A stretch of DNA of 64,000 bases from Monosporascus cannonballus. Lineage: Eukaryota; Ascomycota; Sordariomycetes; Xylariales. A model generated the notes under the pieces. The model had not been told where the DNA came from and searched no databases. It saw nothing but the letters and a program-made list of their open reading frames with translations. How positions within the stretch are numbered: position 1 is the stretch's first letter; each line of letters opens with the position of its first letter. Of the stretch, positions 25,010-37,800 are shown piece after piece. The DNA is taken from positions 50,885 through 114,884 of the forward strand of contig QJNS01000074.1 of assembly GCA_004154925.1 (NCBI GenBank), read 5' to 3'. The translations under genes were made by a program, and so were the position numbers.

Positions 25010-25014
25010 TAAAA

Positions 25015-25930
25015 AGTAATAATCGCTAATTATTCGTAGTTAAACATATTATAGCATAATAAGTTTTTTATTCGTAATATTTAAAAGAAAAATCGTATTA
25101 AAACTTTTAATATAAATATTATTTCTGTTGATATTACTATCGGTTTATAATAACGATAAATTCGGTAATAATTTATTATATGTTAAAGTTCTTAACTTTT
25201 TATAATATTACTTTTATATGTTTTTTTTAAAAAAAATCGAAATATATTTTATTTTTCGTACTAAATGTCGCTAAAAAGTTTAAGTATTTTTTATAGATTT
25301 TATTTGACCTTTTTAGGTTTGCTTTATTTATTTCTTTTTTAATAAAATTGTTAAATTTGACTTTTTTTCGTTTCAAAATACATGTAAACTATTAACAGTT
25401 TAATGATTATATATATATATATATATAATATTAATAATGTATTTTATTTTTTATAAAACTGTATTACTTTAATTAATAATTGTTTCTAAAGTAAACTATA
25501 CTGTAATGAAAATGATTAATAAAAGTGATTTATTGTTTAGCAAATTTACGAATCTTTTTTTCTTTTTTTTATTATAAGGTACTATATTTAAAGATTTTTT
25601 ATATAACACGTATATATAAGGTTAAAACGCTAAATATATTAAAGATTTAACAATTTAAAGTATTAATATAAAATGTATAATTAAACTTTTTAGACATAGT
25701 TTAAATCGTATTATTAATATTTATAATTAATATTAAAAATATATAGAAATTAAAATAAAAACAAAAAAAATATTTATAATAATTACCATGTTTCGTTTTT
25801 TTAAAATAATATAAAAATATTATATGGTTATTAGAGATTTTATTAAGTTATTAAGCAGTAAAATCATTATGATAATAGTATTTAAAGTGCGATTTTAAAG
25901 CTAGAGAAAGTAATACGCCACTAATATCAA
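25015..25930. repeat. Older AT-rich sequence between the two transposons
   Basis: AT-rich spacer between the Gypsy target duplication and the duplication of the second TIR element. No gene and no recognisable ends. It includes a short (TA)n run near 25410. It should join 6591-7124 in the pre-insertion locus. Confidence 0.4.
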
Positions 25931-25938
25931 CTAATGTC
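25931..25938. other. Target site duplication of second TIR element, left copy
   Basis: CTAATGTC here against CTAGCGCC at 41362-41369. The three differences are all G-to-A or C-to-T, so the left copy looks like a RIP-mutated version of the right copy, which lies outside the AT block. Confidence 0.75.
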
Positions 25939-26530
25939 TTATTTTATTAAAATTAGACTTTATTTTAGAGGTTGTAGCTGCGTCTATAGTGCAGCTAAAA
26001 TTAAGTAACTTTTAATATCACGTTAATCTAATTGGCAAAGGACTTATAAAAATAACATAACCTTTAAAATAAGACGTAATATTAAATTATAATTTTTCAG
26101 TTTTATTTTGTACGTTTTTATATAATTTTTAAAAACTGTGATTAAAACTTCGTAAAGATAATAATAATAAAATTGTATTATAAAATAAGAAATATTATAA
26201 ATATATATAGTTTTAAAAAGGCATTTTAATCGTATATATAACTGTTTGATCAATGTTAATTTAATAAAAGAATTTTAAGAAAACATAAGTTAAAATCTCC
26301 GTTTTATATATACTTTTAAACTAGAGCGATTTTATAATTGCGATAATAAAATTACTTTATATAATATTTTCTAATAAATCTTTCCAAGATAATTCGATAC
26401 GATAAAAATGTGTATTATTATATATTTATTTATATAAATTATAATTATTATATTACAGCTATAGAAACGTTCTAGATTTGACTGCTTTTAATTTTCTTAT
26501 AGAGTGCGACGTAATAATAATAGCTCGTAT

Positions 26531-26882
26531 TGTTACGTTCTAACAAGTCACGGCCTTTAAAAACGATCGTAACGAGAACGACCAAGAAAACTAAGTGAAT
26601 TAGGTCACGTAACGGATTACCAATTCACTGATAGTAAGCTAATAAGCTGGATTATTCACTTACTAGTAATGATTTAATAAATTAAAATAAAATATATACG
26701 TTAGTAATTTTTATAATTTAAATACTAATAATATATAATGATAATTTGTGATTTAAAATGCTCTTAGTACTACGAAACGTAATAAATTTATTATATTATT
26801 ACTTAGATTTTTACGATATTCTTATTAGTATAAATCTATACGACTTAAGTTTAATAGTTGATTAAATTATTTAGTCATTATA
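26531..26882 (+). repeat. LTR, left copy
   Basis: Starts TGTTACGTTCTAACAAG and ends ...AGTCATTATA. It aligns over its length with 40232-40582 (start TATTACGTTTTAATAAG, TG changed to TA). Confidence 0.82.
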
Positions 26883-27699
26883 AGTTGCAAATTTTTGTTT
26901 AATAATATCGTTAAACATTAAATAATATTATCGACATTATATTTGCTAATTACTAGCTAATTTACGATATCTTTAATAATACCAAAAGTTTAAACGACGA
27001 AAAGTAATAATTCTGTTTAATTAGGAAAAGGATTTTACAACGATTAGATCTTTTTAACGAACGCTTTTTTTATTTTGAAGAGAAAAATACTAACTAATTT
27101 TATTATTTCGCTTTAAGTAATATATAAAAAGTTTAAGAGCAAAGATAAGATTTTAGATATTAGAAAATTTTTTAAAGTAACTTAAGTTATTTAGTTGAAT
27201 TTTATTAATAAATTAGAAAAAGTTTTAAAGCTTTTTAAATCGGAATTATTTAATAGTATTTCTATAAAATTGCAATTGTTTTTTATATAATGTCAACCGT
27301 ATTTTAGATTTTTGTATTCTATTTATTACTTTTTTTTTGCGAATAGAATTTATAATCAAACGATTTTTAGAAAACGCGATTATTTAGTTCGAATCTGTTA
27401 TAAGAAAGTATATTATCTTATTAACAGAGAAATAAAATTCTAAAGTGATGCGAATATATAATAATTATAAACAGTTTAAGTGAGCATTGATAAAGGTTTT
27501 CGGAATAGTAAACGAAAAAATAAAGGCCGAAATACAGATTTAGCAGTTACGATAAAAAGGATTAGTATCTAGTTACGGCAGTAGATTTATTCAACTGGTA
27601 TTAAAGCTGAATTAGAGATAAAAAGTATTAATAGCCAAGTTTTTCGATAGCTTAAAGAAAAAACTTTAAAGGAAATTTTTCAAACTTAATCGACTCGAA

Positions 27700-27990
27700 T
27701 TTTTATTAAATTATATCGCTTTAGCCGTGTTAAGAGCTAAGAGAGTGTGCGTACTACAAAGAGGACGCTAAACATTCTATATATTATTTTTACATAATAA
27801 ATACGAGGTCGTTATAACGTAATTACTTTTTAAGTAAATGCTTATTTCTCTTTTAAAGAAAAAGAATAAATCTCAAACTGGTTATTAATATACTCGGATT
27901 ATTTCTTTTATTTTGATCTCACATTATTTACTAGATTAAGAACTTTCTATTTCGATTAAACCGTAAAGATCAAATAATATAATTACGACT
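27700..27990 (+). repeat. Internal repeat, copy 1
   Basis: About 220-280 bp matching 34890-35120, for example GACGCTAAxxATTCTATxTATTATTTTTAC followed by AxGAGGTCGTT against CCAGGTCGTT. The two copies lie in two different pol-bearing segments, so it may be a shared leader/gag segment of related elements or a separate small insertion. Confidence 0.65.
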
Positions 27991-27999
27991 TCATATATT

Positions 28000-30900
28000 A
28001 ATCAACCGGTTATTCCGATTACTAAACTTATTTAGATGTTAAAAACTTAAGTTTATTTTATTTAAGCCTCAGTAACGGCTTAGCGAATACGAAAAGGAAA
28101 TTCAGATACTAGATTATAAAAACGATTATTTGGAAAAAAAAGCAATAATATTGTTAAAATCTTTTACAAAAAATATTAACGCTTATAGTTAAATCGTAAA
28201 ATTTAATGATTAAATACTATATTACGCGTTTTGAACAACGATATAATAAATATTTTATATATTTTTTCTAAATTAAATTTTATAACGCTTAATAATATTT
28301 TATTATAAAAGTTATAAAAACTATAATCATTATAAATTATATATCCTCGCTAAATTCGAACGCCGAAAAATTTATGTTATTTATCGGAAAACGAGTTGAA
28401 ACTTAGCAAGAACTAAGAAAAAGAAATAAATTATTTAAAATATTACGTACTTTAAAAGATTAAAATAAACTTTATTTAAATTATACGAATTTTACGATTT
28501 AACTAAATATTAATTTTAAAGACTAAAGGTTTTCGTTATAAGATTACGAAATAAGTTACGCGTTAATATATATTATATTTATCTTGCTTATAAACGTTTA
28601 TTAAAAATTATAGAAAAATAATAAGGTCGCGAAAACTAAGATATCAAACTTTTATTACATTCGTTTTATAAATTAACCTAATTTAAACATAATTTTCGAA
28701 AATACTTTCGAAAATACCGTATGATGATTTGCGTTTGCCGATGTAAAATTCGATAAATTTGTCGATACTTTTTATTAACGATATAAATAAATTTTTATTA
28801 TATTTTTCTAAGTAAGAGATATAATGTTTTCGATAAGCTATTTTATTATACGGTTATATTTTTATATAATTAATTTTGTATTCGTAATTATGTTACACGA
28901 AGTTTTAAATATAACTTATAAGAAAATCCTAAATATAAAATAATTATGCCAGATTTTCGTTTTAAAAACCTTTATTATATCGTAAACAAATACTTTTTTG
29001 AAATTTAGAAATTACTTTAAAATTTATAATCGTTATATAATTCAAGTTACGTAATAGATAGAATTATATTTCGTAAAAAACTTTTAAAAATAAAGTAGAA
29101 AATTTATTTTAAATATAAAAAAATAAGTTATTATAAATTCAAATACTCGAAAAGAAATTGCTTTGTAATAAACATATATCGAAAATATATTTGCGGTTAT
29201 TACGTTAAAAAAAGTTATATATTTAGCCGTTATCTTAAGATAAAGTTTTTCGACTATAGCAAAAAAGGTTATTTTTAAACGAATTATTCGAAAAAAAACT
29301 TTTAATAAATGTTAATTTTAGCTTTATATATAACTTTCCATAATACAAAGACTTGTTTATTACATATATATTTTTTAATTGTATGTAAAAATACTAAATA
29401 ACGTTTTATAATTAAATAAGTATAAAAATAAATTATAATACAATATATTATAAAGTATTTAAAAAAACGGTTACGTATTTTAATCAAAATTCGGACCGAA
29501 ATTAAAAATTTATTTACGTAATTCTATTACGATATACGGATATATTACGTTATATATTCGAAATATAAATTTCTCTAATATTAAGAAATTAAAAAAATAT
29601 TATTTCGTAATTGTAAAAGGAGAAAAATCGGATATTATATTATGATTTTTATAGTTTTAGAAAATAAATCCTATTATTAATTAATTATTGTTTAAATAAA
29701 AATATTAATTCGAACTTAAAAATATTAAATTCGTTAATTTAACAAAAGATTACGAAATAATACTTTTGTTATAACTGTAATAATTATCGTATTTATATTA
29801 AAAATAAGAAAAAGAAAAGTATTTATGCTGATAAAATATAAAAAGTACGAAAAAAGGTATTATAACGATTATATCGATATATTTTCTAAGAAAGCAGCTC
29901 TTAAATTATCGAACCATTTAATATATAAATATACAATAAATCTATTCGATGAAATAGAACATTTATAAGGCCTTTTTTACTTAAGTTTATAAAAGTAACT
30001 TAAAGCTTTTAAAAGATTTTTAAAGATAGCAAAAAAAAGATAAATTAAACGCAGTAGTAACTTATCAACAGCTCTTATATTATCTATATTAAAAAATATA
30101 CGCTATACTTTTATATTAATTATAAAGAGCTTAATCGCATAATTTACGAAACTATATATCGTTATTTTTAATATAAGAAATCCTAGATAGCTTAATAGTT
30201 ATTAACATATATACAAAATTGAATTTAATATATACATATTGTCAAATACACAATAAAAAGAATAATAAGTAGAAAACCGTTTTTTAAAACGAAATATAGT
30301 TATTTTAAATATATAATAATGACTGGTAGACTTGTTGACGTCTTAGTTACATTTTAAATATATATTAATTAAACATTAAATTTTATAAATAGCTTTTATA
30401 TAGTTTACCTCGACAATATAATATTATATAATAAAAACCTAGTAAAATAAAAATAATAGGTTTGCGACATATTTGAAAGAAATTAAAAAAATAACTATTT
30501 TATATAAATATAAATAAATATAAATCTTATGTATTTGAATTGTTTTCTTTTAGATTTTAAATTTTACTAAATAATATTAAGATACAAAAAGGTCGTATTA
30601 AGATTATTAAGATCTGGTAATTATTAAAAAACTTTTATAATATTTTTTAAAAACTTTATCAGATTTTATTACAGATTTATTGAAAATGATACAATAATAT
30701 TTATACTATTGACGGATCGATTTTGCAAAAACGTTTAAAGCTTTATATAATTAATTTTCTGCTGAAAAATAACGTTTAAAATATTTTAATATTTTAATTT
30801 ATTATTATTTATATATTTCGAAAAAATACGTCCGAGAAAATGATTAAGGCAATTATATTTTAACTCTACCAAAATCGTTAATACTTAATGATATTTATAT

Positions 30901-33465
30901 TTTCGGAAAATAATATCGGAAAAAATATGTTACATTAGACAAAATAGCGAATTATTAATTATTAAAAAGGTTTTTAGAAAATAACGTTATTTCTTTAATT
31001 TTATATAATTTTTCATTGAAATTATTATATATTATTTTAACTTTAATTATTTAAAATCGAAACAATAGCTTAATATAAAATATTTTAACAAATTAGATTA
31101 TATTATAATAAGTTTCGTTATTGCATTTCGGCGATAAAAAATTAATTTAATTCATAACTTATTAAAAATGGTTTAATTTGTTGCGAAATATTGTAAACGA
31201 AAAAGATTAAATAATAATAATAAAATACTAAAATAAATGTTAAAAATAAAAATTCTAGAATTAAATACTAAATTTATAAATATTTATTCGTTTCTTAATA
31301 CCGTTATCGATATTTCGTTAAAAAATATATGTAAATTTAAAAATAAGACGACCGAAAATGTACTTAAAAAAATAAGATATATATAAATTAGAATTATAAG
31401 TTATAAATTATTTATTTTACAGCAATGGAACATTAATAACGTTATTAAAAGAGTGTTATTATCGAAAAGAATTTAATAATTATGTTTATTTTTAAATTAT
31501 AGCAAAAGAAGTAATTTATTTTTAGCAAGATTTAAAAAACAAAATATTTTAAAAAACGTATAATAAATATATAATTATATTATATTTAAATATTATAATG
31601 TTGTAAAATAGAAAAACGTAATTTACTTATTATATAACTCGAATTTATCTACGAAGTTCGTTAATTAATATTTAATTCCTTTCTAATAAATTATTTCGAC
31701 GTTATACAAATATGTATACGGCTAATATAAAATAGCTTTTAAGAAATATAAAAATGAAATATAAAGAATTATTTAAAGAGTTATCTTAAATATTAGAAAT
31801 TAAGGCAATATTATATCGACCTCAAAGAAAATTCGTTTTATTACTAATTTCGAATCGCTTAATTAAGAAAATTATTATACATTTTATTACGAATTTACTG
31901 TTATTTTCGTTTTAATAAATAAATAACGAAGTATATTCATTATATGATATTAGTAACGAAATTTAGTATCAACGACTTAATGGAAATATTATTTTATTAT
32001 ATTTTTAATATATACGATATTTGTAATACTATAACCTGTACTCGTAATACTTTATTTACTAATATTTCTTACAGTATTTTTTATAAATTATTTGCAATTA
32101 AACGAAAATTAAATATAACTTTTTACATATAAACAAATAAATAAACGAAATACTAATATTAATTTTCACAATACCCTTTACGGATATTTTATAACTTACA
32201 TTGAATAGATTAAGTGTTATATTTATAATTAGTATATGTAATATCTAATACTAATTGTTATTTAACGGTTAAAATAATATTAGCTAAAATCTTGTTCAGA
32301 TATACGATACGAATTCTTGAAAATATTTTTTACAACGAAATAATTTAAATGTTTTAAGCTTATTAAAGTTACTTAAAAAATTATAATTAGATAAAAAGAG
32401 AACAACGTTATAAGAATAACTTTACAAATCTCAAAACGCGTATAAAAATATTATAATAAAAGTCGTTTTATAAAACATTTCGAAGAAAATAATAAAAGGT
32501 TTTTTTAAAAATATGTTAACTATTTACAAATTGTAAAATTATAAATTCGAAATTAATTTACGAAATATATTTTTTACTTTTATATAATAAAATTTATAAC
32601 GTTTTTCTTATATTATAATTAAAACCGTAATATAATAAAGATAGTTTTTAAAAAGTCAAAAAATATTAGAAACTAAAATATATTCTAGCGTGCTGAGAAA
32701 ACTATAATAACAAATAATATTTTATAAAATACAACGTTTTTCCTTGTAAAAAATTTAAAGATTTCACAATTATTTATTAAAGTAAAAAAACTAAAAATAT
32801 TTAATAAATTCTTAAAAAATACATTATAATACAAAAGTCGCAAAATAAGAAAAATATTAATTATTATTGCTCATTTATTAAATATATATTGCCGAACTTT
32901 CAAGTAAATTTATTCTTTATCAAAATATGTATAATTTATCGGATATTTCGAAATAAAAGTTAAATTTCATTCGCAGCGATATCGAAACAGAAATTATTTA
33001 ATTATTTTAAAGACGTTTAAACGTTATAGTTATTTTATTTATGGTTCTTATATATATTTTAATTAATATTTTAAAGACAAAAATGTATTATTTCATAATA
33101 TTAAAAATATATTTAATTCTTTTTTATAAAAAGTTAGCCATAATTATGAGAAAAAAAATCGTTAAATATTTACATTAAAATAGCACAGATATAGTTTTTT
33201 TTCTTTAAATTTTTTTAAAAAAAGTTAAAAACAAAAGAAAATTGTAAAATCAAAATAATAACGTATTTATATAATAGAAATTCCGAGTAACGAATATAAA
33301 AATACCTACGTTAAATAAAAAGAAATCAATATCGAATTAATAATAAATTACTCGTATCATTTATTACAAAATCATAATAAAAAAACTTATATTTTCTTTA
33401 TATATTTAATAATTCTTAATAAGTGTAAAGTTAATATTAATTTAATTCTTTTCGATTTATATAGT
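28000..33465 (+). pseudogene. Degenerate Gypsy pol A (RT and integrase relics)
   Basis: Broken plus-strand frames show a reverse-transcriptase motif VYLDNIILYNKN (YLDN at 30406-30417, from YLDD), then an NFIRFYYRFIEN-like connection block (about 30620-30690). Around 31944-32132 an integrase core is left as a 62-codon stop-free run (MILVTKFSIND... ending AIKRKLNITFYI), the expected catalytic-core-like pattern. The order and spacing fit Ty3/Gypsy. It ends at a purine tract and LTR start at 33466-33480. No matching 5' LTR was found. Confidence 0.65.
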
Positions 33466-33479
33466 GAAGTAGGGCGGGG

Positions 33480-33748
33480 TGTTACACCCATAATCAGGCT
33501 CGGCTGATCAAAAAGCTCGAGTTTCGCATGTATATTAAGAAGTTCTTTTTCACCATGGGTTCAACCCCCAGGCATTATCAGCTATTATTATCACTTAGCA
33601 TGTTTTTTGTCATTTTTTAGTCATCGAGGTTTAACACTATCAATATAATCGGATCGAGTTTTTCATTTTCGACAATCTCTTTCCGTATCGTGATATACAA
33701 TAATTATTCGCACTGATCAAAACTAATTCTCTTTACCCCAATTCAACA
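33480..33748 (+). repeat. LTR, GC-richer (269 bp), with purine tract in front
   Basis: Begins TGTTACACCC and ends CCCCAATTCAACA (TG...CA). A purine-rich stretch GTGAAGTAGGGCGGGG ends at 33479, as in front of a 3' LTR. It is far less AT-rich than the neighbouring sequence. No second copy is visible in the window and the flanking pentamers differ, so it is probably the 3' LTR of pol A. Confidence 0.6.
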
Positions 33749-34508
33749 GTACGTAAATATAAAGTTTATTAAATAAATTTAAAATATTACTTTATCTTTT
33801 TAAAAAAAGTAATTCTTTTTGAAAAACTTAATTTTATTTTCGTTTATAATTTTAATTTAAATATATACTTAAACTATTTTAACAAAATCGAATATATATA
33901 TACTAAGAAAAATTCGAAATATATTTTTACGAATTTATAATATTATTTTCGAATAATAATAAAGTACAAATTTTATCTTTATTATAGCCTTAGTATTATT
34001 TCAAAAAGTAACGTATTTATCGGTATTTTTTTTAAAATCTTTCCCGATTTCGTAACGATAAGCTAATATATAAATTATGGTTATAATATAATAAAAATAC
34101 GAAAATTCGTAAACGACCTTAAAACGAATTATTAACGAAAAAAGTAAAAAATTATTAAGAAATACTTACAAAATACAGGTTTATTTTTTTAAAAAAAGTT
34201 ATTTTAAAAATATTTTAAAGAAATTCGTAAAGAGTTATATTAAAAAGGTAAAAAATCGATATAAAAACAAAATATAAATAAAAATGTACTTTACTACAAA
34301 TTAATAATAACAATATATAGAAATTCGTAATAAATTTAAAAAAACGAATTCGTTACGAATAAATATTAGATTATATATCAGCGAACGCGAAAATAATAAA
34401 GAAAAGGTTATGTTTAAGAAAGAAAAAGGTAATTTATATATGTTAAAAGCGGTATATTTAAAAGCGGCAAGGATTTTCTGCTGGCAGAATTCTCGATACA
34501 TTAATTAT

Positions 34509-34696
34509 TGTAAGAATACAGCCCCTATAAAGATGAGGCTGATAGCCGACCAGCCATCGATCAGCCACTGACCCACTTATTAGTATAAATCCACTATTTG
34601 ACAGCTAGTGAGAAACGCTAGATAGAAGTAATCTAATATATTTATTTCTTAGAATACGCTCTGCGACTGGTCGGAGATCATCTTATCCAGCTCACA
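34509..34696 (+). repeat. LTR-like island
   Basis: A GC-richer segment starting TGTAAGAATACAGCCCC and ending CCAGCTCACA, with TG...CA ends, about 190 bp. No target duplication or partner was found. Sequence just before it (34400-34505) may be a gag fragment of a different element. The LTR call rests on size, ends and position only. Confidence 0.35.
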
Positions 34697-34889
34697 GCTG
34701 TTTATTATCTTATAATTATTTCGTTAAAATTTTTTCTAGATATATTATTTACTTAAAAAATATCATACGGATTATATCTTATTATTAATTATTACGTGTT
34801 TTTATTTGTTATAAAGTAATTACGATTATTTAAAAAGGATAATTTATTCATTATAATATATAATAAAGCGGTTTTATTAAAGATTTTTA

Positions 34890-37800
34890 AAGCAAAAATC
34901 TAAGAAAGAAATAGCTTTATTGAAAGTAAAAGAAATATACGTATTATTAAGAAGACGCTAAGTATTCTATGTATTATTTTTACGTAATACCTACCAGGTC
35001 GTTGCGAAGTAATTGTTTTATAGGTAATTGTTGATTTTTTTTAGATAAAAAGAACAAGTTTTAAACTAGTCCTTAATATATTCGTATTATTCAACTTACT
35101 CTAATCTTAAAATATTTAACATATTATTAAGATCGATCACCAATAATATGCCTAGCGTATAAGTAATATTAAAGATAAGTACGATAATAAATTTCGAATT
35201 AATATTAATATTTTTCAATATAATAATATTTCGTATAATATTATACTAGAACTTATAAAGCTTAAAGTTATACATAAAAAAGATTAAAATCAGATTAAAT
35301 ATTGTCAATGTAAAAAGACAAAAAATAAGGCCTATAAATGTTTTTATTTAAAACACCGTCATAAAATATTTAAATACTAATATTGAAAAAAAACCTAAAG
35401 AAGAATTTCAAAAATAACGAAAAAGATATTAATATAATATAAGTCTAGTACGATATAAAGCCGTTACAACAAAAGTTTAAACGAAGAATACGAAAAGCTA
35501 AGAAACTAGATTAAAAGATATTAAAAAATAACAGTACGCCTTGAAAAATAGTTGAAAAAATATTAAAAATAAACAAGAGATATATATTTTAAAATTCTAC
35601 ATAGATATAACAAAATATACGCCATATATTATAGACGACGAATATATCTCGTATACAATATATGAAAAAAGTTTATTTACTAACGTATTGAGCGTATATA
35701 TAAAAAAGGCCTCGATTTTTTAACTTAAATCGAAAATAATAAGATAAATAAGCGATAATATCTATATTTTTAAACTATTGTCTTATAAAACGAAATCGAT
35801 AAGCAAATAGCTTCATAGAATTAACTAAAAAAGGTTATATCTATAAAAACTCTTTTTTATTTTTATAGTTAATATAATTATTAAACTTTAAAAAAATTGC
35901 TTTAGCGTACTATAAAAAATATTACTAAAAAGTTATTACAAATATTTATTTTTAACTGATATTTATTATAAACCTTAAAGAAAAATAAGTTTTAACAAAC
36001 ACTTCGATAATTTAATTACACACTTTGTTAAAAAAACAATAAATTATAAAACGATTATTAGAATTTTATACGTTATATAAAACTAATTTATTTAATAAGA
36101 AAAGAAATTCTAATTTAATTAAGAAAAGCTAATATAATTTAAAGAATAAGTAAGCAGGTAAAAGCAAAGAATATTGCAATTTAACGAATTATACGTTAAA
36201 ATATAAATAAAATACGATAAACTCGAAAAAAGGTTAAAAAGATTATTTATAAAAAAGTTATAAAATAAGAAAACCTACAAAAATTAGTAGAAAGTGTTAA
36301 AAAAGACTTTAAATATAACGATAAAAACCGTAAATAACTTTATTATTCTATATATACGAATTGAAATATATTATTATATCGTAATAATAAATTCCGAAAT
36401 TTTAGGCGAAATTTATACTATATCGAATATTTTTAATAAATTTAAATTATTATAAGAATATAAGTCAAAACTTTATATAGTTACGAATATTAAATGTTAG
36501 AACTTCGTTTATAATAACAAAAAGATTTTACGTAAAATTAATTATTTAGAGATTTTTACTTAAGGACGATACTTAACAATAAATTTCAATATTGTTTTAT
36601 TTAAAAATTACAATATAATCTTAGAACTATTATGAATATACGTATAGGCAATTTTAATTAATAAAACAATTAAGTAAATAAGGTTCGTTTTGTACTTTAT
36701 TAACAAATTTTAAAAAATTTAAGAGTTTAATATTCGATTGAAAATAGCGACGAATATAGTTATAAAACTACGATAAATAGTTTATTACCTAAAGGAATAA
36801 AATATACAAAAGAATAAGTAATAGAAAAAAAATATAACGTATTTTTATTATTATTAAAACAAAGTTTAAATAACTAAATAAAGATTTAATTAATATATTA
36901 TTATTGTATTATAAATATGAACAATTTTTCCAAAAATATCTCAATATAAAATTATTAAAGTATTGCAAATAAGATTATAAAATAATTTTTTAAAGAAAGA
37001 TTTATTTACAAAGTTTTACTCTATTTATAATATTAATAAAAACGAATTACGCGGATTTAAAAAATATTTAGAAAATTGATTATAAAAATTCAATTCGATT
37101 TTTAAAGTTATCTGATAAATATCTTATATTTTTCATACTTTAAAAAATAGCAAATAACGATTTATAATTAATTACTAATAATTAAACGATATTATTATTA
37201 AAAATCGAATATTATTATTTTTATATATTGAAATAAAAAACCGATCTTACGAAATTAAATAGTTTACGAAATTCGATTTTAAAAACGCATATGACCTTAT
37301 CCGAATTAAAAAAAAAGATATAAATAAAAAATTATTTTTAAACCGAAATAGGAATTATTGACGTATTTAATTACGTTAATAATATTTACGAACGTATAAA
37401 CAATATTTTAACAAATAGTAAATTATATATTACGAATATATCTTGACGTTTTTATTATATATCATCTTGAGAACAGTTTTATTTATTCAAAAACGAAAAA
37501 AATATATGCAGAATACGTTTATAAATTCTTTAACTTTTACAAAAGATTAAATTGTTAATTTATATAAAGAAAAGTTAGTTTTATTAATAGATAATAAAAG
37601 TATTTAGAATATATTATTATCTCAATGTATATTAAAATAAATTTAAAGATAATTGCGATAATTATAAAATGGCAAACATTATTAATAATTAAGAAAAATA
37701 TAGATATTTTTCGAATCTGCTAATTATTACTAGAAACTTATTCGAAATTTTAGAAAAATTATTACATTCTTAATTAGCTGTTTTAATAAAAAATATATAT

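Noticed and set aside
26044..26253. Short open frames inside the AT block (also 24318-24503, 29302-29487, 34301-34501)
   Set aside because: Ile/Lys/Tyr/Phe-rich translations expected by chance in AT-rich DNA; not genes.
33545..33590. B-box-like GGGTTCAACCCCC inside the 33480 LTR, as a hidden tRNA
   Set aside because: No acceptor, D-arm or anticodon stem can be drawn around it.
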